Part shown: positions 47,347-56,055 of the stretch, piece after piece
Position numbering within the stretch: position 1 is the first letter of the stretch
Layout of the letters: each line of letters starts with the position of its first letter
From: Paraburkholderia bannensis NBRC 103871
GTDB lineage: Bacteria > Pseudomonadota > Gammaproteobacteria > Burkholderiales > Burkholderiaceae
Reading direction: 5' to 3'
DNA: 64,000 nucleotides
NCBI RefSeq assembly: GCF_000685015.1
Contig: NZ_BAYA01000033.1
Span: 1-64,000, forward strand
Notes under the pieces: generated by a model
Told to the model about the DNA's origin: nothing
Databases searched by the model: none
What the model saw: the letters and a program-made list of their open reading frames with translations, nothing else
Made by a program: the position numbers and the translations under genes

Positions 47347-48552
47347 ATGACGCAATCCCACGCCCCTGCTCCCGAGCGCGCCGCGCTCGTAGAAACCCTG
47401 CGCGAACGTCGCGCACCGTTCGTGCAGATCCGCCACGACATCCACGCGCATCCCGAACTGGGTTTCGCCGAAACGCGCACCTCGTCCCTGGTCGCCGAAA
47501 AGCTCGCCGAATGGGGCTACGAGGTGACGACGGGCATCGGCGGCACCGGTGTCGTTGGCCGCATCCGTCGCGGCGCGAGCGAGCGCGCCATCGGCCTGCG
47601 CGCCGACATGGACGCGCTGCCGATCCAGGAAAACACCGGCCTGCCTTACGCCAGCACGGTCGCGCAGACCATGCACGCCTGCGGCCACGACGGCCACACG
47701 GCCACGCTGCTGGCGGCCGCGCATTACCTGGCCACCGACGCCGCTTTCGACGGCACGCTCAACGTGATCTTCCAGCCCGCCGAGGAAGGCCTGGGCGGCG
47801 CGTCGCGCATGATCGCCGATGGGCTGTTCGAGCGCTTTCCGTGCGACCAGGTGTTCGCGCTGCACAACGCGCCGGGCCTGCCGGTTGGCCATTTCGCGGT
47901 GCGCCACGGCTGCATGCTGGCGTCGTCCGATACCGTCACGATCACCGTGACCGGACGCGGCGCGCACGGCGCGATGCCGCAACTGGGCTGCGACCCGATC
48001 GTTGCGTCCGCAAGCATCGTGATGGCGCTGCAAAGCATCGTGGCGCGCAACGTCGAACCGACGCGCGCCGCCGTGGTGACCGTCGGCGCGATCCACGCGG
48101 GCAAGGCTGGCAACGTGATCCCGGAAAGCGCCACGCTGCAGCTTTCCGTGCGCGCGCTCGACAGCGAGACGCGCAACCTGCTGGAGACGCGCATCCGCAG
48201 CATCGCCGAACTGCAGGCCCAGTCGTACGGCGCCACCGCTTCGGTCGAATACAAGGCGATCTCGCGCCCGCTCGTCAACGAGCAAAAAGCCACCGATCTC
48301 GCCATCGACGTCATGCAGTCGCTGGTCGGCAAGACCGGGCTGACGATGATGCCCGAGGCCGTGATGGGCAGCGAGGACTTTTCGTGGATGACCGAAAAGC
48401 TGCCCGGCTGCTATGTGCTGCTTGGCAACGGCGTGGGCAGCGTCGGCGGCTGCACGGTGCATAACCCCGGCTACGACTTCAACGACGAAGCGCTGCCCTA
48501 TGGCGCGGCGTGGTTCGTCGCGCTCGTCGAGCGCTATTTGCGCCAGGGCTGA
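47347..48552 (+). CDS. M20D amidohydrolase (hippurate hydrolase / IAA-amino acid hydrolase type)
   Basis: 401 residues. Metal-site motifs of the M20D family: ALRADMDALPIQ near 84-95, MHACGHDGHT around 108-117 (Cys/His ligands) and PAEEG around 145-149, then GAHGAMPQLG in the lid domain and NPGYDFND near the C-terminus. Members remove amino acids from N-acyl or N-aromatic-acyl conjugates such as hippurate, with two metal ions. No signal peptide. Divergent from the broken lysR gene and followed by a porin, a BON protein, an MHS transporter and a cysteine hydrolase on the same strand. Substrate not readable. Confidence 0.92.
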   Translation: MTQSHAPAPERAALVETLRERRAPFVQIRHDIHAHPELGFAETRTSSLVAEKLAEWGYEVTTGIGGTGVVGRIRRGASERAIGLRADMDALPIQENTGLPYASTVAQTMHACGHDGHTATLLAAAHYLATDAAFDGTLNVIFQPAEEGLGGASRMIADGLFERFPCDQVFALHNAPGLPVGHFAVRHGCMLASSDTVTITVTGRGAHGAMPQLGCDPIVASASIVMALQSIVARNVEPTRAAVVTVGAIHAGKAGNVIPESATLQLSVRALDSETRNLLETRIRSIAELQAQSYGATASVEYKAISRPLVNEQKATDLAIDVMQSLVGKTGLTMMPEAVMGSEDFSWMTEKLPGCYVLLGNGVGSVGGCTVHNPGYDFNDEALPYGAAWFVALVERYLRQG

Positions 48553-48686
48553 CGCCCCCCCAAAAAACAGACCGGCACAGGCACCGATACAGGCCAGGCG
48601 CGCCCGCTTCTTCCCTGCTTCGCACTCACTTCTCGCCCGCGCGCGCCGCCTCCCCGCAGTTTCTGACCAACCTAAAGAGTCTATAA

Positions 48687-49919
48687 ATGTCAGCAAGCAG
48701 CATCACGCCTCAGATCACACGCTACGGCGCCAACGCCCCACGGAAGACACGCATCGCGCGCGCCGCACGTCTTGTTGCGTGCGCAACCGTCATGGGCGGC
48801 GCGTCGCTCGGCGCCCATGCCCAGACTTCGAATCTGTTTCTCGAAGACTACTTTCAGGGCGTGCCGTATGCCACCACCGGCGCGTATTCGCCGGGCGTGC
48901 GCCTCTATGGCGCGGTAGACCAGTCGATCGGTTTCACCAAGGGCGCGCAGACGGCGTTCGTGCAGCAAAGCGGCGGGCAATGGACTTCGAAGATCGGTCT
49001 GTATGGCGTCGAGGATCTGGGCGGCGGCTATCGCGTGCGCTTCGACCTGGAGAACGGCTTCAACGCGGCCAACGGCCAGTTGGGCACGGCCAATACGCTC
49101 TTTAATCGTGAGGCGTGGGTGAGCATCGGTTCGCAAAAGACCGGCGAACTGAAATTGGGCTTGCAGGACGATGTGGGCGTGCCGCTCTTCATCGACGTGT
49201 TCGGCCAGGTGGGCACGGTCTCCACCGTCGCTTACCTGACCGCGTGGACTTACGACCTGGGCCCCGGCGCGAGCTTCGAGGCAAGCCGTCTGTCGAATGC
49301 GATCAGCTATTCGTCGCCGTGGTTCGGGCCGCTCAATGCACAGGTCGCGCTCGCGCTGCACGACAACAGCTCCAGCGCGCCGACCATCGTCACGCGCTCG
49401 GTCGCGCTGAATTACTTCGACGGTCATCTGTTCGGCACGCTCAGCTACCTGGGCAACTACGGGCTGAATGCGCTCACCACCTCGCAATACGTGCGCACCG
49501 ACAACTTCGCCGCGGGCCTGCTTTATGACGCCGGGCATTACGTGCTTTCGGCGGGCTACAGCTTCCTCGCGCCGCGCCTGGACGGCGACCGTGTGGCGTC
49601 GCTCTATACGCTCGGCGGACTTTATCGCTACCAGCAGCGCAACGATTTCCGCGTCGAACTGGCGTATCGCAACGTGTCGGGCGCAAGCAGCCATTCGTAT
49701 GGCCTGACGCTTGGCTACGACTACGACCTCTCGAAACGCGCCGCCCTCTATGTGCGCGGCTCGGTGATCCACAACACCGGCACGACGCCGACCTACGGCC
49801 GCTACCCGAGCCAGCAGCCGACCGTCGACAACATCAACAACAGCTATACGGGCAGCACCGGCACCGAGATGTATCAGTCGCCGCACGTCGTGCTCGTCGG
49901 CATGTATCACAAGTTCTGA
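48687..49919 (+). CDS. outer-membrane porin
   Basis: 410 residues. Signal peptide with a long basic N-region, cleaved near HAQ (residue 45), then an unusual about 26-residue lead before the first strand GVRLYGAVDQSIGF; the same strand begins directly after the signal in the other porins of this window. Barrel strands to the terminal ...GMYHKF. Follows the M20 amidohydrolase by 134 bp and precedes a BON protein by 31 bp. Could admit the amide substrate of that cluster. Confidence 0.9.
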   Translation: MSASSITPQITRYGANAPRKTRIARAARLVACATVMGGASLGAHAQTSNLFLEDYFQGVPYATTGAYSPGVRLYGAVDQSIGFTKGAQTAFVQQSGGQWTSKIGLYGVEDLGGGYRVRFDLENGFNAANGQLGTANTLFNREAWVSIGSQKTGELKLGLQDDVGVPLFIDVFGQVGTVSTVAYLTAWTYDLGPGASFEASRLSNAISYSSPWFGPLNAQVALALHDNSSSAPTIVTRSVALNYFDGHLFGTLSYLGNYGLNALTTSQYVRTDNFAAGLLYDAGHYVLSAGYSFLAPRLDGDRVASLYTLGGLYRYQQRNDFRVELAYRNVSGASSHSYGLTLGYDYDLSKRAALYVRGSVIHNTGTTPTYGRYPSQQPTVDNINNSYTGSTGTEMYQSPHVVLVGMYHKF

Positions 49920-49950
49920 ACACCGTTCGCATCGACACAGGAGACAGGGG

Positions 49951-50370
49951 ATGAGCATTCGCATGAAATCGAAATCGCACGGGTCTGTGCGCATGGCCGC
50001 CGCCGTGCTGTGCCTCGCGGCGAGTTTCGCCGCTCACGCTCAGGGCGGCAGCGAGGCCAGCGCAGTCAGCGGCACGGCGTCAGCATCGGCTTCGCAGCAC
50101 GCGACGCCCGCCGTCGCCGCGTCGTCGGGCGCGGATCGCGCACTCGCCGCCAACGTGCGCCACGCGCTCAAGGCCGCACGCAAGCAAGGCCTGAAATCGA
50201 GCTTTATCCGCGTGCGGGCGCGCGACGGCGCGGTCACGCTGTCGGGCGTGGTCGCCAACGAAAGCCAGATCGAACTGGCCACGTCCGTGGCGCAAGGCGT
50301 GAACGGCGTGCGTTCAGTCGCGAGCAAGCTCGTGATCCGCGACGACGAAGGCATCAAGGGCAGCCAGTAA
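49951..50370 (+). CDS. BON domain protein, periplasmic
   Basis: 139 residues. Signal peptide (hydrophobic AAAVLCLAASFAAHA, cleaved near residue 30), an Ala/Ser-rich linker, and one BON domain about 63-132 with the typical VRARDGAVTLSGVVANESQIELA core and final GVRSVASKLVI strand. BON domains bind phospholipid or stabilise the outer membrane. The gene has GGAGACAGGGG ahead of its ATG and lies in the plus-strand run with the porin and transporter. No specific link to metabolism is visible. Confidence 0.88.
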   Translation: MSIRMKSKSHGSVRMAAAVLCLAASFAAHAQGGSEASAVSGTASASASQHATPAVAASSGADRALAANVRHALKAARKQGLKSSFIRVRARDGAVTLSGVVANESQIELATSVAQGVNGVRSVASKLVIRDDEGIKGSQ

Positions 50371-50489
50371 GTCGTCAGGCAGTCATCGAGCAGTCGTGCG
50401 AAGCGGCGCGTCACGACGCACCGCTTCGTCAATGACGCATTGGCAGGCATCAGCAGGCATCAGCCCGCATCAGCAATCGAGGCACCCGT

Positions 50490-51788
50490 ATGAACGTCGT
50501 ACACGAACACGCAGCAGCATCGCCGAGCGCCACGTCCACGCGCACGAGCCGCACCATGGTGCTGGCCGCGGCGCTCGGCAACGGTCTGGAGTTTTTCGAC
50601 TTCACCGTCTACAGCTTCTTTTCGGCGCTGATCGGCCAGCTATTTTTTCCGGCACATGACGCGCTGTCTTCGCTGATGATGTCGCTGGCGACGTTCGGCG
50701 TGGGCTTTGTCGTGCGCCCGCTCGGCGGCGTGACGATCGGCGCCTATGCCGATCGCGCGGGACGCAAGCCCGCGTTGATCCTCACGGTGCTGTTGATGGC
50801 GCTGGGCACCGGGCTCATCGGCCTCGCGCCGACTTACGCGCAGATCGGCCTGTTCGCGCCCGCGCTGATCGTGCTGGGCCGCCTGCTGCAAGGTTTTTCG
50901 GCGGGCGGCGAAGTGGGCGCGGCGACCACGCTGTTGATGGAAGCGGGCCGCGAGGGCCGTCGCGGCGTGCTGGTCAGCTGGCAGATGGCAAGCCAGGGCG
51001 GCGCAGCGCTCGCGGGTGCGCTGATCGCGCTGCTGCTGTCGAAGTCGCTCTCGCATGAGCAACTGGTTTCGTGGGGCTGGCGTGTGCCGTTCCTGATCGG
51101 CCTGGCGATCGGCCCGTTTGGATTTTTCCTGCGCGCGCGCCTGGACGATACCTTGCCCGCTGCGGCGCATGCTCATGCCACAACCCAGGCCAGGCCCGTG
51201 CGCCGCAAACTGCCGCTGCGCGTGATCGTGGCGGGCACGATGCTGGTGATCGGCGGCACGGGCACGATGTACACCATCGTGTTCTTCCTGCCTGCGTTCC
51301 TCGCGCTCACGCTGCATATGCCGAGCGCCGCCGCCTCGGCAAGCGGCTGCGCGGCAGGTCTGGTGCTGCTGATCGGTTCGCCGCTCGCGGGCAAGCTGGC
51401 GGATCGCTTGCCGCGCCGCAAGCCGCTGCTCGCCGTCACGTCGGTCGTGTCGCTCGCCCTGCTGTTTCCCGCGTTCGCGGCGATTGCCGCGCGCCCCACG
51501 GTCGGCACCGTGCTGGTCGTCGCCGTCGTGCTGATCGGCCTGATGACGCTTACGAGCCCGGCTGGCTTCCTGATGATCCTGGAAGCCCTGCGTCCCGAAG
51601 TGCGCGCGACGTCGCTGGGCATTATCTACGCCGTGGGCGTGACGCTGTTTGGCGGCTTTGCGCAGCTTGCCGTGGGTGCGCTCTGGCGCGCGACCGGCAG
51701 CTTCTATGCGCCCGCCTGGTATGTGCTGGGTTGCTCAATCGTAAGTCTGGTGGGATTGGCGCTGTTTCAGGAAAAGGCGAGCGGCTAG
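50490..51788 (+). CDS. MFS transporter, MHS (metabolite:H+ symporter) type
   Basis: 432 residues, 12 hydrophobic segments. MHS landmarks: GNGLEFFDFTVYSFF in helix 1 (about 30-44) and the loop 2-3 motif ADRAGRKPAL (about 84-93). Similar to citrate/tricarballylate and related carboxylate importers. Followed after 27 bp by the cysteine hydrolase. The context, with the M20 amidohydrolase upstream, suggests uptake of an acylated amino acid or organic acid, but specificity is not readable. Confidence 0.9.
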   Translation: MNVVHEHAAASPSATSTRTSRTMVLAAALGNGLEFFDFTVYSFFSALIGQLFFPAHDALSSLMMSLATFGVGFVVRPLGGVTIGAYADRAGRKPALILTVLLMALGTGLIGLAPTYAQIGLFAPALIVLGRLLQGFSAGGEVGAATTLLMEAGREGRRGVLVSWQMASQGGAALAGALIALLLSKSLSHEQLVSWGWRVPFLIGLAIGPFGFFLRARLDDTLPAAAHAHATTQARPVRRKLPLRVIVAGTMLVIGGTGTMYTIVFFLPAFLALTLHMPSAAASASGCAAGLVLLIGSPLAGKLADRLPRRKPLLAVTSVVSLALLFPAFAAIAARPTVGTVLVVAVVLIGLMTLTSPAGFLMILEALRPEVRATSLGIIYAVGVTLFGGFAQLAVGALWRATGSFYAPAWYVLGCSIVSLVGLALFQEKASG

Positions 51789-51815
51789 AATCGCTTTTTC
51801 CCGAGGACTCGTTTT

Positions 51816-52346
51816 ATGACTACTGCATTACTCGTCATTGATTTCCAGAAAGGGCTTGTCGCCACCGATCCGCTGCCGGGCGACGCAGCGGCCATCTCCG
51901 CCAACGTCAGCCAGTTGACGCAGCGCGCCCGTGCCGCAAAGGTGCCGGTAGTATTCGTCCAGCATGAGGACGCAGAACTCGTGCCGGGCAGCAATCCGTG
52001 GAAAGTCGCCGATGCCGCGCATGCGCAGGCCAGCGACTATTTCGTGAGCAAGCGCACGCCCGACTCCTTCCTGAACACGGCGCTGGGCGCGATCCTGGCC
52101 GAACACGCGATCCAGCACGTGGTGATCTGCGGCTACGCCACCGAATTCTGCGTCGATACGACCACGCGCCGCGCCGCCGCCAACGGCTTGACAGTGACGC
52201 TCGCCGCCGACGCGCACACGACGCACGACAAGCCGCACGCCACGGCGGCCTCGATCCGCGAGCATCACAACCGGACGCTGTCGAGCATGCGCAGCTTCGG
52301 CCCGCGCATTCACGCCGTGCTCACGGCGGATATCGCTTTCCAATAA
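51816..52346 (+). CDS. cysteine hydrolase, isochorismatase-like
   Basis: 176 residues of the isochorismatase-like fold. The catalytic triad of the family can be placed at Asp9 (LLVIDFQKG), Lys79 (VSKRTPDSF) and Cys112 (TEFCVDTT). Members include N-carbamoylsarcosine amidase, nicotinamidase and ureidoacrylate hydrolase, and hydrolyse small amides. Last gene of the plus-strand cluster; tail to tail with the UPF0126 gene, 15 bp apart. Substrate unknown; an amide from the same pathway is likely. Confidence 0.9.
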   Translation: MTTALLVIDFQKGLVATDPLPGDAAAISANVSQLTQRARAAKVPVVFVQHEDAELVPGSNPWKVADAAHAQASDYFVSKRTPDSFLNTALGAILAEHAIQHVVICGYATEFCVDTTTRRAAANGLTVTLAADAHTTHDKPHATAASIREHHNRTLSSMRSFGPRIHAVLTADIAFQ

Positions 52347-52361
52347 GACGCGCTGACGGGC

Positions 52362-53081
52362 CTAGCGCCCGCCGTGCCGCGCGTCGTCTCCCGCATCCAC
52401 CGCATCTTCCAGTGCGCGCGCCTTCTTCCTGATTTCGCGCGTACTGAACACCGGCAAGCGCCAGCTGAAATACAAGGACGCCAGCCGCAGCGCCACGCAG
52501 CCAAGCGTGGCGACCCACGGCGTCCAGAACGTCGACCAGTCCATATACGTGAGCCCGACCTGCAACGCCGCGCCCAGCAGCGCCGCCGACGCGTAGATCT
52601 CGCGCTCCAGGATCGCGGGCACGCGCGAAAGCAGGATGTCGCGCAGCACGCCGCCGCCCACGGCGCTCACCATGCCGAGCACGATGGCGGTTTCCGCGCT
52701 GTCCGTCCAGATCCACGTCTTCTGTGCGCCCGCCACCGCGAACAGGCCCAGCCCGATCGCATCGAAGAACAGCACCGGATGGCGCAGCCGCCGCACCTGC
52801 GGATACGCGACGATGGTGAGCAGCGCGGCCAGCACCGTCACCGCCATATATGCCCAGTTCGACAGTCCCGCCGGGGGAATCGCGCCGATACAGACATCGC
52901 GCACGATGCCGCCGCCGCACGCCACCATGAAGGTGACGACGAGAATGCCGAACAGATCCAGACGCCGCTGCCGCGCGGCGACCGCGCCCGAGATCGCAAA
53001 GGCAAACGTGCCGATGAGGTCGAGCGCCGTGTACGCCGTGTGGGCGTTGACATGCGCACTCACGTGCGCGCCCAAAGCCAT
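52362..53081 (-). CDS. UPF0126 / TRIC-fold membrane protein, putative glycine transporter
   Basis: 239 residues with two UPF0126 repeats, each opening with three Gly and Arg-Asp: GGGIVRDV (56-63) and GGGVLRDI (142-149). About seven hydrophobic segments. The family shares the fold of trimeric intracellular cation channels; large-scale mutant phenotyping has proposed that bacterial members (YadS/YicG) carry glycine. The ATG lies two bases after the stop of the M20 gene, so the two are translationally coupled. If that enzyme releases glycine, the pairing makes sense; this is inference. Frame runs upstream to 53498, but inside the M20 gene in another frame. Confidence 0.85.
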   Translation of the reverse strand: MALGAHVSAHVNAHTAYTALDLIGTFAFAISGAVAARQRRLDLFGILVVTFMVACGGGIVRDVCIGAIPPAGLSNWAYMAVTVLAALLTIVAYPQVRRLRHPVLFFDAIGLGLFAVAGAQKTWIWTDSAETAIVLGMVSAVGGGVLRDILLSRVPAILEREIYASAALLGAALQVGLTYMDWSTFWTPWVATLGCVALRLASLYFSWRLPVFSTREIRKKARALEDAVDAGDDARHGGR

Positions 53082-53083
53082 GC

Positions 53084-54376
53084 TCACGCCGCCTCGCTCA
53101 TCGGTTCGTCCGTGGCGGCAGCGTCGTGGCCCAGCCACGCGCCTGCCGCGCAGAGCATCGCTTCCAGTCCGGTGCGCAGCGTCGGGTCGATGACGGGCGC
53201 GAAACGCGGCGAGTGATTGCTCGGGATTTCGTTGATCTTTTTCGCGGCGCGGGCCTTTTCGTACACCTCGCGGTCGGTGCCGCCAATGAACCAGAACGCG
53301 TACGGCACGCCCCACTCGCGGCCAAACACGCTGAAGTCCTCGCTGGCCGCGGCCGGTTCGGTTTCGTAGGCGCGCTCGCCGAACTGCGCTTCGAAGGCCG
53401 TGCGCAGGCGCGCCGTGGTCGCGTCGTCGTTGACGGTCAGCGGGTAGCTGGAGAGCGTCGTGAACTCCGGCTCGCGCGGCGCGTTGGAGGCCGCGCATTC
53501 GGCGCAGCAGATGCGGCGGATCGCGCCCAGCATGTACTCGCGCACGTCCTCGTCGTAGGTGCGCATGTTGAGCTTGATGGTGGCGTCGTCGGGGATGATG
53601 TTTTCCTTCGTGCCCGCCTGGAGGCTGCCGATGGTCAGCACGGCGCTGTCGCGCGGCGAAATTTCACGCGACACGATGGTCTGCAGGCGCAGTGTCGTGG
53701 ACGCCGCCATGATGACCGGATCGATCGAGGTCTGCGGCTGCGAGCCGTGCGAGCCGCGCCCGAACAGCTTGACCTTGAGGCTGTCGCCCGCCGACAGGAT
53801 CGTGCCGCTGCGGTAGCCCACCGTGCCCGCCGCGCCCACCATCACGTGCTGGCCGAGAATCACGTCGGGTTTCGGGAAGCGCGTCATCATGCCGTCGTCG
53901 ACCATGCTGCGCGCGCCGCGCCCCACTTCCTCGCCGGGCTGGAACACGGCCATCAGCGTGCCGCGCCATGCGCCGCGATGCTCCGCCATCAGGCGCGCGA
54001 CGCCCAGCAGCCAGGTCACGTGCATGTCGTGGCCGCAGCTATGCGCGACGCTCACCTGCGTACCGTCCTCGTCCTTCGCGACCACCTTGCTCGCGTACGG
54101 CAGGCCGGTGGCTTCGGCCATCGGCAGCGCGTCCATGTCGGCGCGCAGCATCACGACCGGGCCCGCGCCGTTACGCAGGATCGCCACCACGCCCGTCACG
54201 CCCACTTCGCGCGTGACTTCGTAGCCGAGCTTTTCGACGTAATCGGCGACGATTTTTGCGGTGCGGAACTCCTGCATCGACAGTTCGGGATGTTCGTGCA
54301 GATCCTTGTAGATCGTTTCCAGTTCAGGCAACAGCGCGCCGATGGAGGGGGCGAGCGTATCGATCAGTTTCGTCAT
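53084..54376 (-). CDS. M20D amidohydrolase (hippurate hydrolase-like)
   Basis: 430 residues. M20D motifs: LRADMDALPMAEATGLPYAS (about 79-98), HSCGHDMHVTW (about 114-124, Cys and His metal ligands), PGEEVGRGAR (about 148-157) and a C-terminal His in IPSNHSPRFAP. The Lid domain carries RGSHGSQP. Removes acyl groups from amino acids; hippurate (benzoylglycine) is a classic substrate of the group. The ATG at 54376 has AGGAG 6 bases upstream; a TTG one codon before is also possible. Downstream of a MarR gene (69 bp) and coupled to the UPF0126 gene. Its neighbour on the far side is the benzoate pathway, which makes a benzoyl-amino acid plausible as substrate. Confidence 0.9.
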   Translation of the reverse strand: MTKLIDTLAPSIGALLPELETIYKDLHEHPELSMQEFRTAKIVADYVEKLGYEVTREVGVTGVVAILRNGAGPVVMLRADMDALPMAEATGLPYASKVVAKDEDGTQVSVAHSCGHDMHVTWLLGVARLMAEHRGAWRGTLMAVFQPGEEVGRGARSMVDDGMMTRFPKPDVILGQHVMVGAAGTVGYRSGTILSAGDSLKVKLFGRGSHGSQPQTSIDPVIMAASTTLRLQTIVSREISPRDSAVLTIGSLQAGTKENIIPDDATIKLNMRTYDEDVREYMLGAIRRICCAECAASNAPREPEFTTLSSYPLTVNDDATTARLRTAFEAQFGERAYETEPAAASEDFSVFGREWGVPYAFWFIGGTDREVYEKARAAKKINEIPSNHSPRFAPVIDPTLRTGLEAMLCAAGAWLGHDAAATDEPMSEAA

Positions 54377-54445
54377 CAATGACTCCTGGGAATAGGGGGC
54401 GAGCTTGCGGAAGCGATCGCCGAAGTGCTCACCGAAGTGCTTATG

Positions 54446-54922
54446 TCACGCAGCGCCGTCGAGCAAGCTGTCCGAAAGCTTTTCAAGCAGACGGTCGAGC
54501 GTCTTGCGCTCGCTGGCCGTCAAGGCGGCGGCCAGTTCGCCTTCCAGCGCCGCGCCGACTTGCGCCGACGCCTGCGCCACGTCCACGCCCTCGGGCGTGC
54601 CGCTGAGCGCGACGCTGCGACGGTCTTGCGCGTGCGTGTCGCGCACGATCAGGCCGCGCGCTTCGAGTTCCGCGAGCGTTTTCGACAGCAGCGTCTTTTC
54701 GATCAGGGCGCGCTGCGAAACGGTCTTGGGCGTAATGCCCGCCTGCGCGCAGACGAGCCGCAGCACGCGCAACGCGCGCACGTCGAGGCCCCAGCGCTCG
54801 CGATAGATCGCGTTGGCGCGCTCGCTGAGCAGCGCGCTCGCGAGATCGAGCCTGAAGGTGAGAAAGCCAGGATGCAGACCGGAAGACAAGCGCACGCTCC
54901 CATCGTGTAGGCCGTTCGGCAC
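54446..54922 (-). CDS. MarR-family transcriptional regulator
   Basis: About 158 residues with the winged-helix fold: helix-turn-helix around residues 55-85 (TPKTVSQRALIEKTLLSKTLAELEARGLIVRD) and the wing RDTHAQDRRSVALSGTPEG. No in-frame ATG follows the promoter, so GTG at 54922 is used; later GTG (54895) or TTG (54889) codons, the latter with GGGAG 7 bases upstream, are alternatives. An AUG-free start is a small oddity. It is preceded by a palindrome over the promoter and followed by the M20 and UPF0126 genes, so it probably represses that set and itself, responding to an aromatic acid or conjugate (inferred). Confidence 0.85.
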   Translation of the reverse strand: MPNGLHDGSVRLSSGLHPGFLTFRLDLASALLSERANAIYRERWGLDVRALRVLRLVCAQAGITPKTVSQRALIEKTLLSKTLAELEARGLIVRDTHAQDRRSVALSGTPEGVDVAQASAQVGAALEGELAAALTASERKTLDRLLEKLSDSLLDGAA

Positions 54923-54935
54923 GGCGACGCATCGG

Positions 54936-54968
54936 AGTATAGACAAATAGTTGAAAATTTCAACTATT
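54936..54968 (-). promoter_or_regulatory. marR promoter with perfect palindromic operator
   Basis: Minus-strand TTGAAA (-35, 54958-54963), 16-bp spacer and TATACT (-10, 54936-54941). Across the -35 and spacer lies a 23-bp perfect inverted repeat at 54946-54968 (11-bp arms aatagttgaaa and its complement, one central base), the size and type of a MarR-family operator. Binding would block the promoter. The other side faces the BenM-type gene at 55078. Confidence 0.85.
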
Positions 54969-55006
54969 ATTGGGATGAGCGACGGCGCAGATGAAGGCGA
55001 GATTTC

Positions 55007-55024
55007 ATGCGCCAAAGGTATAAT
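55007..55024 (+). promoter_or_regulatory. promoter and possible autoregulatory site of the BenM-type lysR
   Basis: TATAAT (-10) at 55019-55024 is 54 bp before the ATG. Overlapping it is ATGC-N7-GTAT (55007-55021), one base off the ATAC-N7-GTAT consensus of BenM/CatM. No good -35 is seen, consistent with regulated expression. Confidence 0.5.
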
Positions 55025-55077
55025 GAGATGCGCTTTCGCGTCATTTCGTAACGAATCGATATCTCACAGGTTGGAAC

Positions 55078-56016
55078 ATGGAGCTGCGTCACCTTCGCTA
55101 CTTTGTGGCTGTCGCCGAAGAACGCAGCTTCACGCGCGCGGCGCAACGGCTGCATATCGCGCAGCCGCCCTTGAGCCGCCAGATCCAGCAACTGGAGGAG
55201 ATCCTGGGCGTGCAGCTTTTCGAGCGCAATTCGCGCCCGCTCAAGCTGACCGATACCGGCCGCTTCTTCTATCAGCACGCCTCGCAACTGCTCGCGCAGA
55301 CCGCCGAGCTGGAGTCGATGACGCGCCGCGTCGGCAAGATCGAACGCAACCTGTCGGTGGGGTTCGTCGGTTCGACGCTGTATGGGATGCTGCCGAAGAT
55401 CATTCGCCGCTATCGCCAGAAACATGCGGAAGTCGAATTGAGCCTCAACGAAATGTCCACGATGGATCAGATCAAGGCGCTCAAGGAAGGCCGCATCGAC
55501 GTGGGTTTCGGGCGGATCCGCCTGGACGACCCCAGCATCCGCCGCGTGGTGTTGCGCGAGGAACGCATGATCGTGGCGCTGCCCATCGGCCATCCGCTGG
55601 GCGACACGAAGACGGTGTTGTCGCTGCACGACCTGCTCAACGAAACGCTGATCATTTTCCCGAAATCGCCGCGACCGAGTTACGCGGATCAGGTGCTTGC
55701 GGCGTTTCACGACCGCGCGCTCAAGCCGGCCCGCGTGCTGGAGACACGCGAATTGCAGGTGGCGCTGGGACTGGTGGCGGCGGGAGAAGGCATTTCGATC
55801 GTGCCGAAGAGCGTCTATGGGCTCAAGCGCGACGACGTGTTCTATAAAGACCTGGACGACGCCAATCTGGTGTCGCCGATCATCATGAGCATGCGCATGC
55901 TCGACGAGTCCGAAGACCTTCAGCGCATGCTGCAACTGATTTACGACCTGTACGACGAGCAAGGCATGGAATACCTCGCGCCCACCGACCGCGAGGCCCA
56001 TGCCAAAAAGGGTTGA
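55078..56016 (+). CDS. LysR-family regulator of benzoate/catechol genes (BenM/CatM/CatR type)
   Basis: 312 residues. Starts MELRHLRYFVAVAEERSFTRAAQRLHIAQPPLSRQIQQLEE, the near-invariant opening of CatR, CatM and BenM; the effector domain follows (VGFVGSTLYGMLP, then SMRMLDESEDL near the C-terminus). These proteins bind cis,cis-muconate and/or benzoate and activate ben and cat promoters. Placed at the far end of the cluster, convergent with benD, rather than next to catB, but an exact family operator sits upstream of catB. Whether it responds to benzoate as well as muconate cannot be told. Confidence 0.92.
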   Translation: MELRHLRYFVAVAEERSFTRAAQRLHIAQPPLSRQIQQLEEILGVQLFERNSRPLKLTDTGRFFYQHASQLLAQTAELESMTRRVGKIERNLSVGFVGSTLYGMLPKIIRRYRQKHAEVELSLNEMSTMDQIKALKEGRIDVGFGRIRLDDPSIRRVVLREERMIVALPIGHPLGDTKTVLSLHDLLNETLIIFPKSPRPSYADQVLAAFHDRALKPARVLETRELQVALGLVAAGEGISIVPKSVYGLKRDDVFYKDLDDANLVSPIIMSMRMLDESEDLQRMLQLIYDLYDEQGMEYLAPTDREAHAKKG

Positions 56017-56027
56017 TTTAAAACGCT

Positions 56028-56050
56028 GCTTTAAAGAGCCGGTTTAAAGC
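56028..56050. terminator. hairpin between convergent lysR and benD
   Basis: Arms gctttaaa and tttaaagc with a 7-base loop, between the lysR stop and the benD stop. It may serve both directions. Stem is A/T-rich and there is no strong T-run, so weak. Confidence 0.35.
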
Positions 56051-56055
56051 GTCTT

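Noticed and set aside
52362..53498. UPF0126 protein extended to 53498
   Set aside because: The extension overlaps the M20 gene in another frame and lacks family similarity.
54923..55015. ATG start at 55015 for MarR
   Set aside because: It lies upstream of the readable promoter and operator, so it would not be in the transcript.
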